A stretch of DNA of 64,000 bases from Shewanella psychrophila. Lineage in GTDB: Bacteria > Pseudomonadota > Gammaproteobacteria > Enterobacterales > Shewanellaceae. The stretch lies in the NCBI RefSeq assembly GCF_002005305.1, contig NZ_CP014782.1, positions 2,728,001 through 2,792,000 of the forward strand. The letters are read 5' to 3'. The notes beneath the pieces were generated by a model, which saw only the letters and a list, made by a program, of their open reading frames with translations, was not told where the DNA came from and ran no database searches. How positions within the stretch are numbered: position 1 is the stretch's first letter; every line of letters starts with the position of its first letter. Below, in pieces: positions 32,874 to 41,117 of the stretch. Made by a program: the position numbers and the translations under genes.

Positions 32874-34856
32874 ATGAGCAAACCACAAGCTTTGAACCAG
32901 ACACGTGAGCAGATCACCGCTTTAGATAAAGATCTATTAGCACTCTTGGCTAAGCGTCGTAATTTAAGTCTGGATGTCGCCCGCAGTAAAGAGGTGGATA
33001 TTCGTCCTATCCGAGATACACAAAGGGAAAAAGAGTTACTAGCAAGGCTCGTAAAAGAAGGACGTGACCATGGGCTTGATGCACATTATATTATCTCTCT
33101 TTATCAGAGTATCATCGAAGACTCAGTACTGAACCAGCAAGCTTACCTACAAGGTAGAGCAAATCCAGACAGTCAAAAACAGCAGTATTGTATCGCATAT
33201 CTCGGCGCAAGAGGCTCTTATTCCTACTTGGCAGCAAGCCGTTACTGCGATAGACGTCAGGTTGATATGCAAGATTTAGGCTGCAAGAGTTTCGATGAGA
33301 TAGTAGAGGCTGTTGAGTCAGGTCATGCGGATTATGGCTTCCTTCCTATCGAAAACACTTCTTCGGGTTCAATTAATGAAGTTTATGATGTTCTCCAGCA
33401 CACCAGCCTAGCTATCGTTGGCGAGACCACCATAGAAGTCGGACACTGCCTACTGGCCAAGAACGGCAGCACAGTCAAAGAGATAAAAACGGTCTTCGCC
33501 CACCCACAACCTATCAGTCAATGCAGTCGTTATCTAAGCTCACACCCTGAATTTAAACTCGAGTATTGTTCTAGTAGCGCCGAAGCTATGGACAGAGTGA
33601 TGGAGAGCGATGATTCGAGTGTGGCCGCTATTGGTAGTGCAGAAGGGGGTGCCCTCTATCAACTCGAAGCCATACAAAATGATTTAGCCAACCAAAAGAT
33701 TAACCAAAGCCGCTTCATCGTTGTTGCCCGAAAAGCAATTGCAGTGCCTGAGCAACTTCCGGCCAAAACAACGCTCATCATGGCCACCGGCCAAAAACCG
33801 GGTGCTTTAGTCGAAGCCTTATTGGTTCTCAAGGCCCATAACTTAAATATGAGCAAACTCGAATCACGCCCCATTCCAGGCACACCTTGGGAAGAGATGT
33901 TTTACTTAGATCTCGATGCAAATTTATCTGGTTCTGAAATGCAGTCAGCTCTCAAAGAGTTGGAGCGTATTACCCGTTTCATTAAAGTTTTAGGCTGCTA
34001 CCCCTGTGAAACGGTTAACCCGACACAGCTGTCCAACAGTCAACTTATGATTGAGCCTGATACCAGCAGAGTACAAAATTCGAGTGATAACCTAAATAAG
34101 CAGGCTAGCTCGAATCACCTACGCTCTGGTAAAGAGCATAAACAAGATGCCTCTCAGATCAGCTGTGGCCAATTACAGATTGGCGAAGGTCAATTCGGCG
34201 CATTAGCTCTCATATCATTACCCCAAGAGAGTGAACGCTTCAACCAAAAAGCTAAATCTTTGAAAGAGGCTGGATTTCAAGCCGTGATACTGGAAGGTTT
34301 ATCACGCCAACAAAAGGCTGAGCACAATATCCTCGCCTTTAAGAAGTCCCTCTATCAGTTTGGTTTAGAGTGTATCATCTCGGTCGAACACGAAGTCGAG
34401 CTAAAGCTAGCGGCCGAGCATGGAACTTTACTGTTAATCACAGGTAAGCAGATGCAGAATCATAGCTTACTAAAGCAAGTTGGCTCCCTGCATATGCCAG
34501 TCATTCTAGAGCGTAACACCATGGCCAGTGTAGAGGAGTATATAGCAGCTGCCGAAGTTATCTTAAGCCAAGGAAATCAACAGCTAATTTTGTGTGAATC
34601 GGGGATCAGAACCTTTAGTGATTCGGTCAAACCCGCACTGGACTTAGCCGCATTAGTGGAGATTAAGGGGTTATCTCATCTTCCTATCTTAGTGAATCCA
34701 AGCTACGCATCTACGCCAACGACACTAATGGCACACTCTATCGCAGCCAAGCAGCTAACAGCCGACGGTCTTGTACTCAATTTTTCATCGAGTGATGAAA
34801 CCTTCGAAGCCGAGTTGCAGCTTCGCGGTGAGATCCTTAGAAAGCTTTATCTGTAA
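32874..34856 (+). CDS. pheA: Chorismate mutase/prephenate dehydratase with a C-terminal DAHP-synthase-like domain
   Basis: Makes phenylpyruvate from chorismate. Residues 1-90 are chorismate mutase (REQITALDKDLLALLAKRR). About 105-290 is prephenate dehydratase (LGARGSYSYLAA, PIENTSSGSINEV, SRF at 279-281). About 295-385 is the ACT domain with the ESRP Phe-binding motif (330-333). E. coli PheA ends here, near 386. This protein continues through a Ser/Asn/Gln-rich linker (385-435) to residue 660. That extension resembles AroA-beta DAHP synthase (GKQMQNHSLLKQVG, ILCESGIRTF, SHLPILVNPSYA), but lacks the N-terminal PCS/RGG-FKPR part and has NPSY for DPSH. It is probably non-catalytic. Preceded by pheL and the attenuator. 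Confidence 0.93.
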   Translation: MSKPQALNQTREQITALDKDLLALLAKRRNLSLDVARSKEVDIRPIRDTQREKELLARLVKEGRDHGLDAHYIISLYQSIIEDSVLNQQAYLQGRANPDSQKQQYCIAYLGARGSYSYLAASRYCDRRQVDMQDLGCKSFDEIVEAVESGHADYGFLPIENTSSGSINEVYDVLQHTSLAIVGETTIEVGHCLLAKNGSTVKEIKTVFAHPQPISQCSRYLSSHPEFKLEYCSSSAEAMDRVMESDDSSVAAIGSAEGGALYQLEAIQNDLANQKINQSRFIVVARKAIAVPEQLPAKTTLIMATGQKPGALVEALLVLKAHNLNMSKLESRPIPGTPWEEMFYLDLDANLSGSEMQSALKELERITRFIKVLGCYPCETVNPTQLSNSQLMIEPDTSRVQNSSDNLNKQASSNHLRSGKEHKQDASQISCGQLQIGEGQFGALALISLPQESERFNQKAKSLKEAGFQAVILEGLSRQQKAEHNILAFKKSLYQFGLECIISVEHEVELKLAAEHGTLLLITGKQMQNHSLLKQVGSLHMPVILERNTMASVEEYIAAAEVILSQGNQQLILCESGIRTFSDSVKPALDLAALVEIKGLSHLPILVNPSYASTPTTLMAHSIAAKQLTADGLVLNFSSSDETFEAELQLRGEILRKLYL

Positions 34857-34872
34857 ACTTTCTAAAAGAGAA

Positions 34873-34907
34873 TAAAAAAAGAGGACATAACTGTCCTCTT
34901 TTTTTAT
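34873..34907 (+). terminator. Terminator of pheA
   Basis: AGAGGACA-TAAC-TGTCCTCT between A and T runs, 17 bp after the stop. It can act in both directions between the convergent pheA and DUF4870-like genes. Confidence 0.9.
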
Positions 34908-34929
34908 TCGCTGGCCTACTTATACCAAA

Positions 34930-35265
34930 CTACACGGCGGCTCCATCGGTGAGATTCAACCAACCTTTGACTATTCTATGACAAAACCAGAGTATCGCGA
35001 CCAAGTAGACAAGGGAGCTCAGCCATATTTGAGTTAATGATAAACCGATCCCACCCATCAGCATAAAACCAATAATAGAATGTCTCTGCCAGCGAAGATG
35101 CGACGAGATCATGGCACCGGAGCATGAAGTCCTCTGCCCTAAATTGATAAAGAGTCCGACTAAAGTTGGCAGAAATAAGATGGGGAATGCTGACATCAAG
35201 GCATAGAGAAAATGCGCCAAGCTTGGGTCGTCTACAGAGACTCTCTCGGAGGTTGTCGATATCAT
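34930..35265 (-). CDS. Small DUF4870-like membrane protein
   Basis: A 111-residue protein with three hydrophobic helices. The order is a helix (FLYALMSAFPILFLPTLVGLFINLG), a loop with SSHLRWQRHSIIGF, and two further helices. The S-H-x-R-W-Q motif before a helix is the feature I associate with DUF4870/Tic20-type small membrane proteins, whose function is unknown. It lies just upstream of the IS256 element and converges on pheA. A second minus-strand frame at 34976-35284 covers the same DNA but lacks this motif and is rejected. Confidence 0.7.
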   Translation of the reverse strand: MISTTSERVSVDDPSLAHFLYALMSAFPILFLPTLVGLFINLGQRTSCSGAMISSHLRWQRHSIIGFMLMGGIGLSLTQIWLSSLVYLVAILWFCHRIVKGWLNLTDGAAV

Positions 35266-35397
35266 AGATTAGCTCCACAAACACAAAATTAAAAATAAAG
35301 CAGTGAGTTTCATCTTTAACAATACGTTGTCATAGGCTATAGCGCAAATTCAGCCTTATAAAAACTCACAGTTTTTCACTGACTAGCTAGAAAAGAC

Positions 35398-36708
35398 GAG
35401 CCTGTAAATAATTTTGTGTAACTACCTTTCAATCAGTACCCTATGTGGGTCAATGGAAGGTAGAGTATGAATAAAAAAGAACTAGAAGCATTCGCTAAAC
35501 AAGCCGCTAAAGGCATTAAAACCGAAGCCGATTTAAATGACTTTAGGGCTATGCTAACCAAAGTCACTGTTGAGGCCGCATTAAATGCTGAACTCGATCA
35601 TCACTTAGGCTATCAAAAAAACGAGAAGGTCGCGGCTGGTAATAACCGCAATGGCTACTCCCACAAACAAATAAAGACCGAAGATGGATGCTTCGAGTTA
35701 GACACTCCCCGTGACCGAAATGGTAGCTTTGAGCCTGAGATTGTTAAAAAGAACCAAAGCCGCTTCACCTCGATGGATGACAAAATTTTACATCTTTATG
35801 CGAAAGGAATGACGACACGAGATATTGTCGATACCTTTGATGAGATGTATGGCGCAGAGATATCACCAACGCTAATTTCTCGCGTCACTAACTCAGTCCT
35901 TGAGCGTGTCGTCGAATGGCAATCTCGTCCGCTAGAACCCGTGTATCCTATCGTTTACCTTGACTGTATTGTGGTTAAAATCAGGGAGAACAGTAAGGTC
36001 ATCAACAAAGCTATTTTCCTCGCGCTTGGCGTTAACCTCGAAGGCCATAAAGAGTTACTTGGCATGTGGATAGCAGAGAACGAGGGCGCTAAGTTTTGGT
36101 TAAATGTACTGACAGAGCTTCAAAATCGTGGACTCAAAGATATCCTCATCGCCTGCATTGACGGTCTAAAAGGTTTTCCTGATGCCATAAATACCGTGTT
36201 CCCAAACACTCAAATCCAGCTCTGCATCGTCCATATGGTTCGAAACTCGATGAAGTTTGTGCCGTACAAAGATTACAAGGCGGTGACAGCTGATTTAAAG
36301 AGGATTTACCAGTCAGTGACCGAAGAGGAAGCGTTGCTTAATTTGGAACGTTTTGGCGAGCAATGGGACGCTAAATATCCTAGTATCTCAGCATCCTGGC
36401 ACAGGCACTGGACTAATCTTAATACGCTATTTAATTACCCTCAAGACATCCGGAAAGCCATCTATACAACTAATGCTATCGAGTCATTAAACAGTGTGAT
36501 TAGGAAAGCAATCAAGAATCGTAAGCTCTTCCCAAATGATGACTCAGCGAAGAAAGTCGTTTACTTGGCGATTATGCAAGCTTCGAAGAAGTGGACCATG
36601 CCGATAAGAAACTGGAAACCAGCACTCAATCGTTTTATTATTGAATTTGAAGATCGAATAGCAGACTATATATAATTTAGGTAGTTACACAGAATCTGCT
36701 ACAGGGTC
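35398..36708 (+). mobile_element. Complete IS256-family insertion sequence (1311 bp)
   Basis: The ends are inverted repeats. The left begins GAGCCTGTAAATAATTTTGT and then GTAACTACCT. The right end, in reverse complement, begins GACCCTGTAGCAGATTCTGT and then GTAACTACCT. The 8-bp sequence GAAAAGAC occurs directly on both sides (35390-35397 and 36709-36716), an exact target-site duplication of the size expected for IS256. One full-length transposase gene fills it. The intact duplication suggests a recent insertion, in the gap between the DUF4870-like gene and hcr. Confidence 0.95.
35467..36675 (+). CDS. IS256-family (mutator-type) transposase
   Basis: A 402-residue DDE transposase, full family length. 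The catalytic triad can be placed at Asp in VYLDCIVVKI, Asp in LIACIDGLKGFPDAI and Glu in TTNAIESLNSVIRKA. LCIVHMVRNSMKFV, between the second Asp and the Glu, is a hallmark of the family. The ATG at 35467 follows GGAAGGTAG. No frameshift or stop, so the element may be active. Confidence 0.96.
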   Translation: MNKKELEAFAKQAAKGIKTEADLNDFRAMLTKVTVEAALNAELDHHLGYQKNEKVAAGNNRNGYSHKQIKTEDGCFELDTPRDRNGSFEPEIVKKNQSRFTSMDDKILHLYAKGMTTRDIVDTFDEMYGAEISPTLISRVTNSVLERVVEWQSRPLEPVYPIVYLDCIVVKIRENSKVINKAIFLALGVNLEGHKELLGMWIAENEGAKFWLNVLTELQNRGLKDILIACIDGLKGFPDAINTVFPNTQIQLCIVHMVRNSMKFVPYKDYKAVTADLKRIYQSVTEEEALLNLERFGEQWDAKYPSISASWHRHWTNLNTLFNYPQDIRKAIYTTNAIESLNSVIRKAIKNRKLFPNDDSAKKVVYLAIMQASKKWTMPIRNWKPALNRFIIEFEDRIADYI

Positions 36709-36729
36709 GAAAAGACTGGCCTTAAATCC

Positions 36730-37833
36730 CTATAACTGCAGTAAAACATCACTCTTTAATTTAGTAGAGCATGCCAGCACATAGCCTTGCGCTATCTCGT
36801 CTGGAGTCAATGTTATCTCACTAATCGACTCAGTCTTACCTTCGATAACTCTACACTTACAAGCACCACATACACCTGCGCGGCAAGCGGCTATTATGGG
36901 CAAGCCTTCAGCCTCGATCCCCTCAAGTAGAGTTTCATTCTGCCCCATAGCACGTGCAATATCACCGATACGAAGCATGAAATCACTTTCAGTATTCTCG
37001 ACTTCAGAGATAGTCGTTTCACCAACCTCGAATGACTCAGTTCCAAAACTCTCATCATGGTAACGGTTCATATCGAAATTTAAAGATTCTAGTAAGGACT
37101 CTACTCCCTTCATGAATGCCTCTGGACCACAGACGAAAATAGTTCTCTCTTTATAATCTTGTACCAGTCTGGTGAGTTGTTCAGCATTTATACGCCCCTC
37201 TCCACAACTCAGCCCTAGAGGAAGTTGATCTGCGCCTGACTCCAGAATATAGCTGAGATTAAAGGCCGAATTATTAAACCTAATGGTATCCAACTCAGTC
37301 CTAAAAATTAGGTCCTCCGGGCTCTTAGCACAATTGAGAAAAGCGATATCGGCACCAACCTGAGTATCGGTTAACCAACGAGACATTGAAAACATGGGAG
37401 TAATGCCACTACCTGCACTTAAAAACAGATATTTATCAGCCTTGATATCGACCAGATTGAAGACTCCATCGGGTCCGCTAGCATTAATGGTATCACCGAC
37501 ATTTAGTGATTGAGCAAAGTAATTCGATACCCGTCCCCCCTCTATACATTTTACCGTCACGACTATCGAATAGGGGCGAGAAGGTGAAGAGGAAATGGTA
37601 TAACTGCGATATGTTTTCTTGCCGTCAATGTCCATATTAAACGTAAGGAACTGGCCGGGCTTGAACTGAAATTTTACCGGCTCAATTCCCTGAAATCGAT
37701 AACTGAACACATCATGGGTTTCTTGCCACTTTTCGACGCACAGGAGCTCTACTTCCCCATGTTGCCAGTTATTGGATGCCAGTTGATGTTCATTGCTGTG
37801 TAATGAAGGCCGAGAAATAGTGTCAATACTCAT
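36730..37833 (-). CDS. hcr: NADH oxidoreductase Hcr
   Basis: Supplies electrons from NADH to Hcp. An FNR-type FAD/NAD(P)-binding reductase module covers about residues 30-260 (FKPGQFLTFNMDI, TYRSYTISSSP, LSAGSGITPMFSM, FVCGPEAFM). The C-terminus is a plant-type [2Fe-2S] ferredoxin domain with CRAGVCGACKC and a later Cys in LACST. The start at 37833 (MSIDTISRP) is set by AAGG six bases upstream; an in-frame ATG at 37872 is less likely. It is 77 bp downstream of hcp and 22 bp from the IS256 element. Confidence 0.94.
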   Translation of the reverse strand: MSIDTISRPSLHSNEHQLASNNWQHGEVELLCVEKWQETHDVFSYRFQGIEPVKFQFKPGQFLTFNMDIDGKKTYRSYTISSSPSRPYSIVVTVKCIEGGRVSNYFAQSLNVGDTINASGPDGVFNLVDIKADKYLFLSAGSGITPMFSMSRWLTDTQVGADIAFLNCAKSPEDLIFRTELDTIRFNNSAFNLSYILESGADQLPLGLSCGEGRINAEQLTRLVQDYKERTIFVCGPEAFMKGVESLLESLNFDMNRYHDESFGTESFEVGETTISEVENTESDFMLRIGDIARAMGQNETLLEGIEAEGLPIIAACRAGVCGACKCRVIEGKTESISEITLTPDEIAQGYVLACSTKLKSDVLLQL

Positions 37834-37909
37834 GTAAAACCTTAAGGATCGAAAATACAAATAACTGACCAACTAATAAACGAGTCGGTCAGTTATTTCA
37901 GAGGGCTGA

Positions 37910-39568
37910 TTAAGCGGCGTTTAAGATAATTTTAAGATCATCTTCGGCAGTTGTAGTAGTACGTAGGCCAAATTTGTCTTCTAGAATCTTGACCAAATTA
38001 TCACTCAAGAAAGCAGGTGGAGTTGGACCGGTACGGATATTCTTAACGCCTAATGACAACAAGGTCAGCAAGACCACAATCGCTTTTTGCTCGAACCATG
38101 AAAGCACGATACTTAAAGGCAACTCATTGAGTTCACACTCGAATGCCTCAGAAAGAGCTACCGCGAGTTGAATGGCTGAGTATGCATCGTTACACTGACC
38201 AATGTCGAGCAGACGTGGGATGCCATTGATTTCACCAAATTCGAGTTTGTTGAATTTATACTTGCCACAACCTAAGGTCATGATGATCGAATCATCGGGA
38301 GCCTGTGTCGCTAAGTCGGTGAAATAACTACGCTCATTCTTATCACCATCACAACCACCAATAAGGAAGAAATGCTTGATCGAGCCATTCTTCACATTCT
38401 CGACTACGGCAGGAGCCGCCGCCATTAATGCATTACGGGCGAAACCTATGGTGATCATATGAGGGATCTCATCATAAGCGAATCCATCAAGGGATAATGC
38501 TTTATCTATCACCAAGCTAAAATCTTCACCGGTCAAATGAGTAACACCTGGCCAACCCACGATACTACGGGTAAAAATACGGTCGGAGTAATCACCAACA
38601 TTAGGATCGATAATACAGTTAGAGGTCATCACTACAGCGCCGGGGAAGTTGGCGAATTCTTTCTGTTGATTCTGCCAAGCACTGCCGTAGTTCCCCACCA
38701 AATGCGGGTATTTCTTAAACTCAGGGTAAGCCAGTGCCGGTAACATTTCACCATGGGTAAAGACATTGATGCCCTTACCCTGAGTTTGCTTCAGAATAAG
38801 CTCAAGGTCGACCATATCATGGCCAGAAACTAAGATAGCCTTGCCTTTCACAGCAACCGTATTGACTTGAGTCGGCTCAGGATGACCGAAAGCCATGGTT
38901 TCGCCTTTATCCAGCATCTCCATTATGCGAAAGTTTAACTGACCAATCTCCATTGCTGTACCGAATAGCTTATCGCCATCTACCGAATCTTCACCTAAGA
39001 ACGCCATGATTTCATGGAACTCACCAGCAACTTCATCATTGGTCTGACTGAGCACACGTGCATGCTCCATATAAGCCGCCGCACCTTTTAAACCATAGAG
39101 GCACAGCAGACGCAAACCCAAAATATCTTCGTGAACATCGCCACGATTTGGCAGTGCAACCACAGCCTGAGCCAACATTTCCGGCTTAGATGCACCAAGT
39201 ACTAGCTGAGCTGGCGCACTCAATTCGACAGGAGTCTGACCCGCCGCGGTACATGCAGCTTCATAGGCAGTCTTTAGACGGGTACGCAGTTCATTCGCTT
39301 GCTCTACATAACCAACAATTCGGTCATCATCGAAGTTGACATTGGTCAGAGTGGCGAAGAAGGCTTTAGGCACAAACGTATCGACTTCGCTATCTATTAT
39401 ATCGAATTCCCGCGCTTTAACCGCATAAGCTGAGACGCCCTGAAGTAGATAGATAAGTAGATCTTGCAGATCCGAAGTTTCGGCAAGCTTGCCACACATG
39501 CCCTGGGCATAACTACAGCCATTTCCGACTGGCGTTCTCATTGTTTGTTCACACTGAATACAAAACAT
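37910..39568 (-). CDS. hcp: Hybrid cluster protein (hydroxylamine reductase/NO reductase)
   Basis: Cytoplasmic Fe-S-O protein that reduces hydroxylamine in vitro and NO at low levels in vivo. The 552 residues match E. coli Hcp (550). The N-terminal Cys spacing is C3-x2-C6-x11-C18-x6-C25, the class II pattern. Hybrid-cluster ligands lie in VSGHDMVDLE, TNCIIDPN, GGCDGDKNER, TLGCGKYKFN and DIGQCNDAYS. AAGGAGCAGTAGTA precedes the ATG. It forms an operon with hcr and has a palindrome just upstream that may bind a regulator. Confidence 0.96.
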   Translation of the reverse strand: MFCIQCEQTMRTPVGNGCSYAQGMCGKLAETSDLQDLLIYLLQGVSAYAVKAREFDIIDSEVDTFVPKAFFATLTNVNFDDDRIVGYVEQANELRTRLKTAYEAACTAAGQTPVELSAPAQLVLGASKPEMLAQAVVALPNRGDVHEDILGLRLLCLYGLKGAAAYMEHARVLSQTNDEVAGEFHEIMAFLGEDSVDGDKLFGTAMEIGQLNFRIMEMLDKGETMAFGHPEPTQVNTVAVKGKAILVSGHDMVDLELILKQTQGKGINVFTHGEMLPALAYPEFKKYPHLVGNYGSAWQNQQKEFANFPGAVVMTSNCIIDPNVGDYSDRIFTRSIVGWPGVTHLTGEDFSLVIDKALSLDGFAYDEIPHMITIGFARNALMAAAPAVVENVKNGSIKHFFLIGGCDGDKNERSYFTDLATQAPDDSIIMTLGCGKYKFNKLEFGEINGIPRLLDIGQCNDAYSAIQLAVALSEAFECELNELPLSIVLSWFEQKAIVVLLTLLSLGVKNIRTGPTPPAFLSDNLVKILEDKFGLRTTTTAEDDLKIILNAA

Positions 39569-39585
39569 TACTACTGCTCCTTAAT

Positions 39586-39604
39586 CATGCTTTTTATTTG
39601 CATG
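39586..39604. promoter_or_regulatory. Palindrome upstream of hcp, possible NsrR-type operator
   Basis: CATGC-N9-GCATG lies 18-36 bp upstream of the hcp start, next to its Shine-Dalgarno. hcp genes of gammaproteobacteria are usually repressed by NsrR through imperfect palindromes with ATGCAT-like halves. The fit here is partial. I infer an operator without being able to name the regulator. Confidence 0.35.
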
Positions 39605-39742
39605 TTTTAAAATAGTTTAAAGCCATAGTCCTAACAGAGGTAGGGTTTTCTATTTTAATGAAGAGAACTATGCGCTAGATCAATTTAGCTTTTCTCTAAT
39701 ATAGATGGGAAAGCTTCTAGCAATATAACTGCAGTAGAAAAC

Positions 39743-39769
39743 AAAAAAGGAGCCTAAGCTCCCATTTTT
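39743..39769 (-). terminator. Terminator of aroF-tyrA
   Basis: On the minus strand GGAGC-TTAG-GCTCC is followed by TTTTTT, about 135 bp after the tyrA stop. The 336-bp gap between hcp and tyrA has no gene. Confidence 0.75.
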
Positions 39770-39904
39770 CACAAAGATATAAAATTACTTAATTTTAGTT
39801 ACTTAGGTGATTATGAAGATGTAAATACAAATGAAAAACCTTACGATTCGCTCATTTAAGCTAATACATTCACCCGGAAGTGAGCGTATTGATATCGATA
39901 GAAA

Positions 39905-41044
39905 TTAATCAGTCTTCATATCATTAACGCTCTGTAGCATGGCACGACTCTCGCGTTGGAACTGAGGCGCGAAATCACCAAACCATTGCGCAACTTCCTC
40001 AAACTGAGCAACAAACGCACCCCTATCGCCAGCCTGTAGAAGAGACAGGGCTTGAGAATAGTTATCCAAATAATCCCCTATCGCATGCATGCTCTCTTTC
40101 TGAGCAAAGATAATATCGGCGTACAGCTCCGGACTCTGAGCAAATAAACGACCCACCATGGCCAATTCCAATCGGTAAATTGGCGAGCTAAACTGTAACA
40201 GAGTTCCGATATCGGCTGCTTCTTTGTATAGGTTTAAACCGTATACGAAGGATGAAAAATGACGCATCGCCTGGACTAATTGCATGGCTTTATCGTGTTT
40301 TTCTGGCTCCGCCTCGACCAGTCGAGCGCCCCAGATCTGAATCTGTTCCAACAACCATTGATATTTCTCACTGTCACGACCATGACAGACTACAACCACT
40401 TGTTTAGCCAAACTACCAACATCAGGGCCAAACATGGGATGAAGTCCTACCACTGGACCACTGTGAGCCTCGAGCATCGCCTTAACAGGCTCAGTTTTAA
40501 CTGAGGTTAAATCGGCCAAGATGCAATCACTTGGCAATGATGACAGCTTATCCTTGATCAGATCGCAGGTAATAGAGATAGGCACTGTGACGATAACCAG
40601 ACCTGCGCCTTCGAAAGTCTGCGCTGCACAGGCCCAGTCATCTTTATCCAATACTTTAACCTGATAGCCAGACAAAACAAGCATCTGAGAGAACAAGCCA
40701 CCGAGCTTACCTTCCCCACCCACTATCACAACATGACCAAGATCTTCATTTATTTGTTTAAAGCCGACATCTTTCTCATTAAGATAAGATTCACGCATTA
40801 GGCGGCGCAAAATATCTTCAATTAGCTGAGGAGAGACATTCATCTTCTCTGCTTCATCTCTACGCTTGGCCAACATAGCGGCCTCACGCTGAGGAGCATA
40901 AATAGGCAGCCCAGCGCCATGTTTAACCGCTCCGACCTGAGCCACAAGGTCTAGACGCTTTCTTAAAAGGTGGATCAACTGCTGATCCACTCCATCGATC
41001 AGACCTCTGAGGTTCTCGAGATCCGATGTTGTTTTTTCATTCAT
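39905..41044 (-). CDS. tyrA: Chorismate mutase/prephenate dehydrogenase (T-protein)
   Basis: Converts chorismate to 4-hydroxyphenylpyruvate for tyrosine. The N-terminal ~90 residues are an AroQ chorismate mutase (LRGLIDGVDQQLIHLLRKRLDLVAQVG). The Rossmann nucleotide-binding motif VVIVGGEGKLGGLFSQML starts near residue 107, and the dehydrogenase domain follows (LTSVKTEPVKAM, GLHPMFGPD). The 379 residues match E. coli TyrA (373). It lies 73 bp downstream of aroF on the same strand, as in E. coli. Confidence 0.96.
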   Translation of the reverse strand: MNEKTTSDLENLRGLIDGVDQQLIHLLRKRLDLVAQVGAVKHGAGLPIYAPQREAAMLAKRRDEAEKMNVSPQLIEDILRRLMRESYLNEKDVGFKQINEDLGHVVIVGGEGKLGGLFSQMLVLSGYQVKVLDKDDWACAAQTFEGAGLVIVTVPISITCDLIKDKLSSLPSDCILADLTSVKTEPVKAMLEAHSGPVVGLHPMFGPDVGSLAKQVVVVCHGRDSEKYQWLLEQIQIWGARLVEAEPEKHDKAMQLVQAMRHFSSFVYGLNLYKEAADIGTLLQFSSPIYRLELAMVGRLFAQSPELYADIIFAQKESMHAIGDYLDNYSQALSLLQAGDRGAFVAQFEEVAQWFGDFAPQFQRESRAMLQSVNDMKTD

Positions 41045-41117
41045 CTATATTCTGTCCATCAAGAAAACGTAAAATCGATTGCTAACCAGTTAACGGTCAA
41101 GACAATAACCGCTACAT

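Noticed and set aside
32607..32888. Minus-strand 93-codon frame opposite pheL
   Set aside because: It runs antisense through the pheL leader, attenuator and the pheA start, which explain the sequence better.
34976..35284. Minus-strand 102-codon frame over the DUF4870-like gene
   Set aside because: The overlapping frame 34930-35265 has coherent membrane helices and the SHLRWQ motif; this one has neither.
39675..39690. FNR box upstream of hcp (ATCAA half)
   Set aside because: Only one TTGAT half is present on the minus strand; the second half does not match.
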